From: Oscillospiraceae bacterium
Lineage (GTDB): Bacteria; Bacillota; Clostridia; Oscillospirales; Ruminococcaceae
DNA length: 7,374 nt
Assembly: GCA_016302655.1 (NCBI GenBank)
Contig: JAEDNF010000076.1
Span: 1 to 7,374, forward strand
Direction: 5' to 3'
The notes under the pieces were generated by a model that saw only the letters and a program-made list of their open reading frames with translations, ran no database searches and was not told the DNA's origin. This document shows positions 1 through 5,313 of the stretch, in pieces. The translations under genes were made by a program, and so were the position numbers. Numbering within the stretch: position 1 is the stretch's first letter; each line of letters opens with the position of its first letter.

Positions 1-52
1 TGGTGCTACCGTTGCTTGCGCAGTTGCTGTTGAAGAGGCTCTTAAGGCATAA
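1..52 (+). CDS. 3' end of an unidentified protein gene (partial)
   Basis: Reading from base 2, the frame gives GATVACAVAVEEALKA and then a TAA stop at 50-52. The Ala/Val/Glu-rich helix-like tail looks like a genuine C-terminus. The gene is not followed by another + strand gene, and the hairpin terminator at 167-198 would end its transcript after a leader-free 3' region of about 115 bases. Sixteen residues are too few to name a family, so no function is proposed. Confidence 0.5.
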   Translation, partial: GATVACAVAVEEALKA

Positions 53-114
53 TTTAACGAAAAATGCGGTTTTAACAGTGATGAATTGCTTTGAATTATG
101 CTGTGTTTTTAACT

Positions 115-158
115 ATAAGACACACATAAGACACAAGTAAGACACATCTATAAGACAC
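115..158 (+). repeat. Four short tandem TAAGACAC repeats
   Basis: Copies of (A/G)TAAGACAC start at 115, 126, 137 and 150, so the steps are 11, 11 and 13 bases. Three copies are ATAAGACAC and the third is GTAAGACAC. They lie between the stop codon at 52 and the terminator at 167, in the 3' untranslated region of the partial gene. On the other strand they would lie just past the end of the rtcB transcript. The roughly one-helical-turn spacing would put the copies on the same DNA face. No function can be assigned from sequence. Confidence 0.6.
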
Positions 159-166
159 AAAAATAT

Positions 167-198
167 AAGGCGGTCGCTGTAAAAAGCGACCGCCTTTT
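167..198. terminator. Bidirectional intrinsic terminator
   Basis: A perfect 10-bp GC-rich stem (169-178 with 185-194, extended by AA/TT to 167-196) closes a six-base loop. On the plus strand it is followed by TTTT and would end the partial gene at 1-52. On the minus strand it is followed by TTATATTTTT (166-157) and would end the rtcB-DIP1984-RNA transcript. A near-identical hairpin recurs at 4460-4494. Confidence 0.8.
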
Positions 199-274
199 GT
201 GCTCCCTACCCCTATGCAGCCGATGCGCGGTAGTAAAATTTAAATATTACAATACTCATGTTAAGTTGCCGGAC

Positions 275-372
275 AATGCGAATAAAACGAGGACTCGAAC
301 CTCATAGGTCTGTCCCGACCTCACCCATAAAGCAGCATTTCTGCCGAACAATTTGCATCCACTCTGCATGTT
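275..372 (-). ncRNA. Candidate tRNA-like non-coding RNA downstream of rtcB-DIP1984
   Basis: Read on the minus strand, this stretch holds several hairpins in succession. A T-arm at 305-287 has a 6-bp stem (one G-U pair) and the canonical seven-base loop TTCGAGT inside the GTTCGAGTCC box typical of tRNAs. Before it is a 5-bp hairpin, AGGTC/GACCT with loop GGGACA (321-306). Before that is GCAG/CTGC with loop AAATG (344-332). A D-arm-like TGCA-GAGTGGA-TGCA (368-354) carries the GG seen in D-loops. As an alternative to the D-arm, 359-351 can pair with 283-275 (nine positions with one A-C mismatch and one G-U), closing all inner hairpins like an acceptor stem. No normal seven-base anticodon loop and no CCA end are visible, so it is not an ordinary tRNA. 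It begins about 14 bases after the DIP1984 stop and precedes the terminator at 167-196, so co-transcription is likely. It could instead be a decayed tRNA. The ends are approximate. Confidence 0.5.
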
Positions 373-385
373 ACCCACCCGCTAA

Positions 386-838
386 TTAGATCAGCTCGGT
401 TGTCCAATTAAGCTCCTGGATTTTCTCATCGGTTATGCGAAGCTGTTTAGAAAGCTCGTCGAGCTTTGTCTGAATTTCCGACACGGAAACCGTGCTGATA
501 ATTTTTATTTCCGTCCTGGTCATACGGCTTACCTTATTGCTTGCGATATTAAGGAAATTCCTCATAAGCTCAATCTTTTTCTTAAGGCAGTCCCTTTTTG
601 CAAGTATTTCGGTAATAGTTTTTCCGTCGGAAACAGTTCTGCTGTTTGTAAGGTTTATTCTTGTCATAAGCTCTTCAAGTCTTTTAAGCAGTCTGTCAAG
701 TTCTTCCAAAAGTACAATGGGGTCTTCGGCAGGCTTATCGCCGTCCTGTACTTTTGCGTTGTTGTTAAGCCTTACGGATAACTCGCTTATTCTGTTCTGA
801 ATATCTGTTCTTTCTGATAATGCTGATGCAAGCTTCAT
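386..838 (-). CDS. DIP1984-family coiled-coil protein, RtcB partner candidate
   Basis: This 150-residue protein has the recognisable pattern of the DIP1984 family (named after a Corynebacterium diphtheriae locus, sometimes labelled septicolysin-like). It has an N-terminal MKLASALSER helix, the RLNNNAKVQDGDKPAEDP segment (about 23-40), an RINLTNSRTV stretch (about 60-70), an RTEIKI motif (about 107-112) and the characteristic C-terminal IQELNWTTELI. It is mostly predicted helix with heptad-like Leu/Ile spacing, has no signal peptide or membrane segment, and is probably cytosolic. The start is supported by GGAGG seven bases upstream, placed directly after the rtcB stop (12-base gap), which indicates translational coupling. 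Its biochemical role is unknown. Pairing with rtcB suggests a part in RNA repair, perhaps binding RNA or the ligase. The label septicolysin should not be read as evidence of toxin activity. Confidence 0.85.
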   Translation of the reverse strand: MKLASALSERTDIQNRISELSVRLNNNAKVQDGDKPAEDPIVLLEELDRLLKRLEELMTRINLTNSRTVSDGKTITEILAKRDCLKKKIELMRNFLNIASNKVSRMTRTEIKIISTVSVSEIQTKLDELSKQLRITDEKIQELNWTTELI

Positions 839-850
839 ATAAATTCCTCC

Positions 851-2086
851 TTATCCTTTTACTACGCCTACCGTAAACAACTTCTTTATCGGAACGGTAA
901 GCTCCTTTTGATTTTCCATTACTGTGTCGATATCTTTGTATGCGAAACGACATTCTTCGGGGACGTCTTTTTTACTGTTCTTACCGAGAACAACATTTCT
1001 CTCCTTAAGGTCAAGCATAACCGATTCAACTGAAAATTTCTCCATTGCGCCTGTTCGAGAGTAGCTTCTGCCTGCTCCATGAGATGAGGTAAGGAAGCTT
1101 TCGGGATTGCCGAGTCCCTTTACGATATAACTGTTTGAGCCCATAGAGCCTGGGATTATTGCAACTTCTCCATCTGCCGCATGAACAGCGCCCTTACGGT
1201 GCACCCATACATTTTCTCCATAGTGATTTTCAAGAGCCGCATAATTATGGTGGCAGTTTACTTCATCGGAATAATTCGGCATAATGCCTGTGAACTTTTC
1301 TGCAAGTTCCGAGAAAATAGCCTTAACTTTTTCCAGCATAACAGCTCTGTTCTCGTATGCAAAATCCATAGCCAGGTGCATCCAGTTAAGATAACGCTGT
1401 CCCTCATCTGTATCAACAGGAAGAAAGGGTAGGTTATACGAGGAAGGAACAGAGGAGTAATATTTTTCATTTATACTGTGAGCAAGCTTATTGAAATGCT
1501 GGCCTATCATATTACCGAACATACGGCTTCCCGAATGAAGCATGATGCAGGCAAGACCCTTTTCGTCCTCTTGTATCTCGATAAAATGATTTCCGCCGCC
1601 GAGGGAGCCTACCGAAAAATAGCTTTCGTCAATATACTTCATAAGCTCCTTATCGGCAGTATATTTATCAATTTCAGCCTGAGCCTTATCAAGCACCGCC
1701 GAAGGCTGAGGCTTGCTGTAATGCTTAAAGCCAACCGGAATGTTCCTTAGAATGCTTCCTATCATCATTTTTATAAGCTCGCCGCTTCCGGTTATGGTTT
1801 CACGAAGAACCCGAACAGGGATATCGGTTTGAACGAATGCCATTCCACAACCGATATCAACGCCTACTGCATTGGGTATAACTGCATTTCTGCAAGCAAT
1901 TACACCGCCTATGGGCATTCCCTTTCCCGTATGAGTATCGGGCATAAGAGCAATATGGTCAACCGCAAAGGGTAAATTTGCAAGGTTAATAGCCTGTTCA
2001 AGACAGCTTTCTTCAATATCGTCAATTGAAGCACCCCATATCTTAATAGGTATAAGCATTTTGTCTTTGTCGAAAAATTCAAACAT
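851..2086 (-). CDS. rtcB: RtcB family RNA ligase (3'-phosphate / 5'-hydroxyl)
   Basis: RtcB joins RNA ends carrying 2',3'-cyclic phosphate or 3'-phosphate to 5'-OH ends, using GTP and Mn2+ through a guanylated histidine. In the 411-residue form, the family signatures appear in order: metal-binding VGVDIGCGM (about D77, C80), GGGNHFIE (N166, H167), LHSGSR (H184), NCHHNY (H280), RKGA, IIPGSMG, and SHGAGR with the predicted guanylated H336, ending in VVKG like E. coli RtcB. Length is close to the E. coli enzyme and nothing essential seems lost. I place the start at 2086: AAAGGA lies nine bases upstream, and MFEFF leads into the conserved LIPIKIWG. An in-frame ATG at 2146 adds 20 poorly conserved residues, has no ribosome binding site, and would read through a TATAAT box. 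No archease gene is visible. DIP1984 follows 12 bases downstream, and WYL regulators diverge upstream. Confidence 0.93.
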   Translation of the reverse strand: MFEFFDKDKMLIPIKIWGASIDDIEESCLEQAINLANLPFAVDHIALMPDTHTGKGMPIGGVIACRNAVIPNAVGVDIGCGMAFVQTDIPVRVLRETITGSGELIKMMIGSILRNIPVGFKHYSKPQPSAVLDKAQAEIDKYTADKELMKYIDESYFSVGSLGGGNHFIEIQEDEKGLACIMLHSGSRMFGNMIGQHFNKLAHSINEKYYSSVPSSYNLPFLPVDTDEGQRYLNWMHLAMDFAYENRAVMLEKVKAIFSELAEKFTGIMPNYSDEVNCHHNYAALENHYGENVWVHRKGAVHAADGEVAIIPGSMGSNSYIVKGLGNPESFLTSSHGAGRSYSRTGAMEKFSVESVMLDLKERNVVLGKNSKKDVPEECRFAYKDIDTVMENQKELTVPIKKLFTVGVVKG

Positions 2087-2117
2087 ATCTTTCAGTCCTT
2101 TCGTCTTTGTTGTTCTC

Positions 2118-2123
2118 ATTATA
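2118..2123 (-). promoter_or_regulatory. Putative -10 box of the rtcB promoter
   Basis: A perfect TATAAT lies on the minus strand about 32 bases upstream of the preferred rtcB start at 2086. A transcript from about 2110 would include the AAAGGA ribosome binding site. No TTGACA-like -35 is found at 16-19 bases; the hexamer at 17 bases is ATGAAA. No sigma-54 GG-N10-GC pattern was seen. A good -10 without a -35 fits an activator-dependent promoter, but that is inference. Confidence 0.45.
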
Positions 2124-2164
2124 TCCAATGTATTCCTCTTTTTCATATAAAAAAAGGTGCGAGG

Positions 2165-2172
2165 TTGCGCAA
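2165..2172. promoter_or_regulatory. Palindrome TTGCGCAA in the rtcB/WYL divergent region, possible operator
   Basis: TTGCGCAA is an 8-bp perfect palindrome lying four bases before the -35 of the WYL promoter and about 42 bases upstream of the rtcB -10. A related GGTGCGAG run lies immediately to its left (2156-2163), so GGTGCG and GGTTGCG form a loose direct repeat. Its position between two divergent promoters would suit a local regulator, but a palindrome this short can arise by chance. Confidence 0.3.
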
Positions 2173-2176
2173 AGCG

Positions 2177-2205
2177 TTGATTTAAGTGAATTATCGGTGT
2201 ATAAT
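2177..2205 (+). promoter_or_regulatory. Sigma-A-type promoter of the WYL regulator operon
   Basis: TTGATT (2177-2182), a 17-base spacer and a perfect TATAAT (2200-2205) form a near-consensus vegetative promoter. Transcription would start at about 2212, leaving a leader of roughly 16 bases before the ATG at 2228, just enough for the GGGAGG ribosome binding site. Confidence 0.75.
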
Positions 2206-2227
2206 AATGAAAATGGGAGGTGAAGCT

Positions 2228-3472
2228 ATGGCAGTATATTCCGAGCTAATAAAAAACTTCAATAAGGTCAGGGATTATGTCCGTGACTTTTACATATTCG
2301 GCTTTCGTACAAGAGAAGACTACAACACAAAGAGCAAAAGAACATATGACAACGAAAAGCGCAGAATAGAAAGCTGGCTGTCCGATTATGTGCACACCGA
2401 GCTTTCGGGGCATAAAAAGAGAGTTGCCGTTAAAATTGATTGTAGCCGTATCTATCAAAATCCTTTATACAAATGTTATAAATCAGCAACCTACACCGAA
2501 AATGATATAAAGCTTCACTTTATTCTTATGGATATTCTTGAAAATAGGGAGATGACTGTCCCTGAAATTACCGATATGATCGTTTCCAAATACGGTATGG
2601 TATTCGACTTGCAGACAGTAAGGCTAAAGCTTAAGGAATATGCAGAAGAGGGATTACTTCTTCAGCGCAAGGTGGGAAAGGCTACAGCTTTCAGAAAATC
2701 GGACATCTATATTGATGATATCATAAGCAGTTATCCTATGCTTTCCGATATGATAACCTTCTTTTCAGAAGAGATGCCCTTCGGAGTTGTGGGCAGCTTT
2801 ATTATGGATAAAGGGGATATAGCTAACAGCATATTTACCCGAAAACACGCATATATGGTACATACTCTTGATGATGAGATGCTTCTTGAAATACTCTCTG
2901 CTATGGGAGAAAAAAGAGTCGTTACATTGTCCTGTGTAAGCGTCAAAAAGGGAAATAAGCTCAATATTACCGCGATCCCTCTTAAAATACACAGTTCTGT
3001 GCAGACAGGAAGAAACTATCTTATCATGTACTACGAGTCTCAGAAAAGGCTGTTTTCGGTAAGGCTCGACAGCGTTAAATCTGTAAATATCGGCGAAAAA
3101 TGCGAAAAATACGATAAGTATTATGAATATTACGAAAATAATAAATGCCGTTTATGGGGAACAAGCTTTGGAAATAAGCGTATTTACGGTCAGAAAGAGA
3201 AAGTGCATATCGAAATACTTATCGATGAAAATACAGAAGGGTTTATCCTGAAACGTCTTGAACGAGAGGGCAGAAATGGAAGAGTCACAAAAATCGAGGA
3301 GGGCAGATATGCCTATGACGCCGAGGTTTTTGATGCAAATGAGATGTCCCCCTGGATAAAGACCTTTATCGGAAGAATAGCCGTCTTTGATACTACCAAC
3401 AACGAGTTAAAAGAGAGATTTTTTAACGACATTCAGCAACTTTATGATATGTACGGAGGTGATGAAGGGTGA
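2228..3472 (+). CDS. WYL-domain transcriptional regulator with winged helix-turn-helix (first of pair)
   Basis: The protein is 414 residues long, starting MAVYSELIKN. The ATG at 2228 is chosen because GGGAGG sits seven bases upstream; an upstream ATG at 2186 has no such site and precedes the -10 box. Residues about 92-158 look like a winged helix-turn-helix (VPEITDMIVSKYG, then VRLKLKEYAEEGLLLQRKVG). Residues about 215-290 are WYL-like: the ITAIPLKIH strand, then GRNYLIMYY and RLFSVRLDSVKSV, matching the family's YL and FR-x-D-x-I pattern. Residues about 323-405 resemble the WCX extension. WYL proteins are ligand- or nucleic-acid-responsive regulators, as in mycobacterial PafBC. The gene diverges from rtcB and overlaps the next WYL gene by four bases, suggesting a heteromeric local regulator of rtcB. 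The first 90 residues are unassigned. Confidence 0.82.
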   Translation: MAVYSELIKNFNKVRDYVRDFYIFGFRTREDYNTKSKRTYDNEKRRIESWLSDYVHTELSGHKKRVAVKIDCSRIYQNPLYKCYKSATYTENDIKLHFILMDILENREMTVPEITDMIVSKYGMVFDLQTVRLKLKEYAEEGLLLQRKVGKATAFRKSDIYIDDIISSYPMLSDMITFFSEEMPFGVVGSFIMDKGDIANSIFTRKHAYMVHTLDDEMLLEILSAMGEKRVVTLSCVSVKKGNKLNITAIPLKIHSSVQTGRNYLIMYYESQKRLFSVRLDSVKSVNIGEKCEKYDKYYEYYENNKCRLWGTSFGNKRIYGQKEKVHIEILIDENTEGFILKRLEREGRNGRVTKIEEGRYAYDAEVFDANEMSPWIKTFIGRIAVFDTTNNELKERFFNDIQQLYDMYGGDEG

Positions 3473-4431
3473 AGCTATTTTCTGAAATCAACTGTACATA
3501 CTATAACATAACAGAAAAGATATTAAGACAGAAGACTGTTACAAAAGAAGAGATAAGACGAATCATAGGCAAAAACGGCTTCTCGGAAACAGTGTTATTT
3601 CTGGAGCCTGAGCTAATCGGCAAAAGTAATATCGGACTCCTTTCAGAAAAGAACGGAATATATAGCTCAATACTGGAAAAGGAACCCCATATCCCTCTTT
3701 CTACTATGGAGAAAAGGTGGCTTTGCACTATTCTGAACGATAAGAAAAGCTCTCTGTTCCTTGATAAGGAGCAGAAAGCTGAGCTATATGAGCTGCTTGG
3801 AGCCGGGTCGTTATATGACAGTAGTGCTTTCTCCTTTTTCGACCGTTATAAAGATGGCGATGATTTTGAAAATGAAGATTATATTAATCATTTCAGAAAT
3901 ATTCTTCGTTCAATGCATGAAAAAATACTTATAAAAATCAGCTTTCATACAAGAAAAAGCCAACGAATAACCCACTATTATCTGCCCGAAAGAATTGAAT
4001 ACTCGTCGAAAAACGATAAATTCAGAGTGCATGTTATCAGATATAATAAATCACATCCTGTAGAAAGAGGGGTTATTAACCTTTCCCAGATAAATTCAAC
4101 CGAGCTTACAGAAATAGTCCCTGTGGACAGTCTGTCCGATGCCCCGCCGAAGAGAACGATCGTAATAAGAGTCAAAAACGAGAGAAACGCAATAAACCGC
4201 TTTATGATGGAGTTTGCAGAACTTGAACGTATATCCGAATTCGATGACGATACGAAGGAATGTATTGTAACAATGAAATATGAAGCAATGGACGAAACAG
4301 AAATACTTATCCGCATTCTTTCCTTCGGGCCTGTTGTTGAGGTTCTGGAGCCCGAAGATTTCAGAGAAAAGATTGCACAAAGGATTAGAAATCAGAGGCA
4401 ATTGAGCTTAAGTGAAGATTCAGTACGGTAG
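3469..4431 (+). CDS. WYL-domain protein (second of pair)
   Basis: This 320-residue protein starts at a GTG (3469) that overlaps the previous stop as GTGA, with GGAGG nine bases upstream, so translation is coupled to its partner. Residues about 75-150 (LSTMEKRWLCTILND, FFDRYKDGDDF, HFRNILRSM) match the linker typical of Clostridia WYL proteins. Residues about 152-215 are the WYL domain (ILIKISFHTR, HYYLPERIEYS, DKFRVHVIRYN, INLSQI). Residues about 228-305 are the WCX domain, ending RILSFGPVVEVLEPEDF. I do not see a clear N-terminal helix-turn-helix; residues 23-37 (TVTKEEIRRIIGKNG) are the only weak candidate. It may therefore be the sensory half of a two-subunit regulator, with DNA binding supplied by its neighbour. 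The terminator at 4460-4494 follows. Confidence 0.82.
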   Translation: MKLFSEINCTYYNITEKILRQKTVTKEEIRRIIGKNGFSETVLFLEPELIGKSNIGLLSEKNGIYSSILEKEPHIPLSTMEKRWLCTILNDKKSSLFLDKEQKAELYELLGAGSLYDSSAFSFFDRYKDGDDFENEDYINHFRNILRSMHEKILIKISFHTRKSQRITHYYLPERIEYSSKNDKFRVHVIRYNKSHPVERGVINLSQINSTELTEIVPVDSLSDAPPKRTIVIRVKNERNAINRFMMEFAELERISEFDDDTKECIVTMKYEAMDETEILIRILSFGPVVEVLEPEDFREKIAQRIRNQRQLSLSEDSVR

Positions 4432-4459
4432 CCTTCAGAGATAATTGCAATATATTATA

Positions 4460-4494
4460 GGGGCGGTCGCTGTAAAAAGTGACCGCCTGATTTT
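4460..4494 (+). terminator. Intrinsic terminator of the WYL operon, copy of the 167-198 hairpin
   Basis: GGCGGTCGCT (4462-4471) pairs with AGTGACCGCC (4478-4487), a 10-bp stem with one G-U pair and a GTAAAA loop, followed by TGATTTT. It lies 30 bases after the WYL stop. Stem and loop match the 167-198 hairpin at all but one base. The run of T is interrupted, so strength is uncertain. Confidence 0.7.
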
Positions 4495-4519
4495 AATCTG
4501 AACAATAATTGACACAAGA

Positions 4520-4546
4520 AAACAGCCGGCTTTTCACCGGCTGTTT
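4520..4546 (-). terminator. Intrinsic terminator of the zinc-ribbon operon
   Basis: AACAGCCGG (4521-4529) pairs with CCGGCTGTT (4537-4545), extended by one A-T pair, with a seven-base loop. On the minus strand the stem runs into TTTTCTT, a typical U-tract, just 16 bases after the stop of the last zinc-ribbon gene. It may also act for the opposing WYL transcript. Confidence 0.8.
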
Positions 4547-4561
4547 AATGATATCTTATTA

Positions 4562-5293
4562 TTATGCGTTAGGATTATTCGCACCGCAGTTTGTGCAGAA
4601 ACGCTGACCTGCCGGATTATTTGAACCGCAAGCACAGCGCCAATCGCTTTCAACGGGAGCAGTTGTTACCTGATTGCCTGTTTGAACCGGCTGATTATAA
4701 CCGTTATTCATCGGCTGACCGTAGCCGTTATTCACAGGCTGACCATAGCCGTTGTTCATCGGCTGACCGTAACCGTTATTCATTGGCTGACCGTAACCGT
4801 TGTTCATAGGCTGACCATAGCCGTTATTCATAGGCTGACCATAGCCGTTATTCATAGGCTGACCGTATGGTGCCGGAGCAAGCGGAACATAAGCAGCGGC
4901 AGCAGCGGCAAGCTGTTTATCCGAAACGGATTTTAATCCGAAAATGGTAGTTATCAAGCCGAATACAGCCGCACCGATAGCGACAATCATTACTATTACA
5001 AGGCAGATATTTATCATATTTATACAGAAGTCTACAGCACTGGATATATTACTGAATCCGCTGACATGGATTTCGCCGTATTTTATACCTCTGCGTATCT
5101 CCGCTCTGAATTCATCGCTGTTGAAAAATCCAATCATTATGCCGAGCGAAATTACTTCTATAAGTCCCGAAAAAGTGAGAATAGCGTCGATTATCGAAGT
5201 AACTGTCAAAGCAGTTTTTCTGCCGGGTGTCGGCATAGTTTTATATTTGCTGTTTATAATAATCACAGCAATAGATAAACCTATAATAAACAT
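4562..5293 (-). CDS. Membrane protein with octapeptide repeats and C-terminal zinc ribbon
   Basis: The protein is 243 residues and starts at an ATG preceded by AGGAGG. A hydrophobic start (1-14), a helix at about 30-56 and another at about 92-120 suggest two or three membrane segments. Then come an Ala-rich stretch (about 128-134) and eight octapeptides of the form YGQPMNNG (143-206). The last residues form a zinc ribbon, DWRCAC...RFCTNCGA, with C220, C222, C233 and C236 as ligands. The first pair is spaced C-x-C rather than the usual C-x-x-C. The Gly/Gln/Pro/Asn repeat probably acts as a flexible arm between membrane and ribbon. It is third in a three-gene operon of proteins with the same plan, 20 bases after its neighbour. 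Function unknown; the ribbon could bind protein or nucleic acid. Confidence 0.8.
   Translation of the reverse strand: MFIIGLSIAVIIINSKYKTMPTPGRKTALTVTSIIDAILTFSGLIEVISLGIMIGFFNSDEFRAEIRRGIKYGEIHVSGFSNISSAVDFCINMINICLVIVMIVAIGAAVFGLITTIFGLKSVSDKQLAAAAAAYVPLAPAPYGQPMNNGYGQPMNNGYGQPMNNGYGQPMNNGYGQPMNNGYGQPVNNGYGQPMNNGYNQPVQTGNQVTTAPVESDWRCACGSNNPAGQRFCTNCGANNPNA
4677..4868 (-). repeat. 24-bp minisatellite (seven good units plus one degenerate)
   Basis: On the plus strand the unit CCGTTATTCATAGGCTGACC plus four bases (GTAG/ATAG) recurs at 4701, 4725, 4749, 4773, 4797, 4821 and 4845. A diverged unit lies at 4677-4700. Units differ at a few mostly synonymous third positions, and the copies at 4821 and 4845 are almost identical, suggesting the array grew at the end nearest the membrane domain. 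Each unit encodes one octapeptide, so copy-number change would keep the reading frame. Confidence 0.9.
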
Positions 5294-5313
5294 AATTCCT
5301 CCTGAAAATGTAT

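Noticed and set aside
206..233. Small hairpin CTACC/GGTAG with an inner GCA/TGC stem, as a separate RNA or riboswitch
   Set aside because: The stem is only 5 bp plus 3 bp with an asymmetric loop, and no known riboswitch pattern is recognisable. It may simply be part of the 3' untranslated region between the tRNA-like RNA and the terminator.
275..372. Ordinary tRNA gene on the minus strand
   Set aside because: The T-arm is canonical, but I could not pair a 7-bp acceptor stem flush with it, found no seven-base anticodon loop in the right place and no CCA. It is therefore reported as tRNA-like.
492..800. Plus-strand 102-codon frame opposite the DIP1984 gene
   Set aside because: It is antisense to a recognised, well-conserved family and has no ribosome binding site; its Leu/Ser/Phe-rich composition is typical of a shadow of a helical Lys/Glu-rich gene.
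2087..2227. RtcR/sigma-54 control of rtcB as in enterobacteria
   Set aside because: No GG-N10-GC element was found and no RtcR-like gene is present; the neighbouring regulators are WYL proteins.
4677..4868. CRISPR array
   Set aside because: The 24-bp units are directly adjacent with no unique spacers, and they encode an in-frame octapeptide repeat.
4676..4936. Plus-strand open frames of 72-84 codons across the repeat region
   Set aside because: They arise because the 24-bp repeat keeps the opposite frames open. They lack ribosome binding sites and give repetitive Arg/Ser or Val/Ile/His peptides, while the minus-strand gene has a start site, membrane helices and a zinc ribbon.
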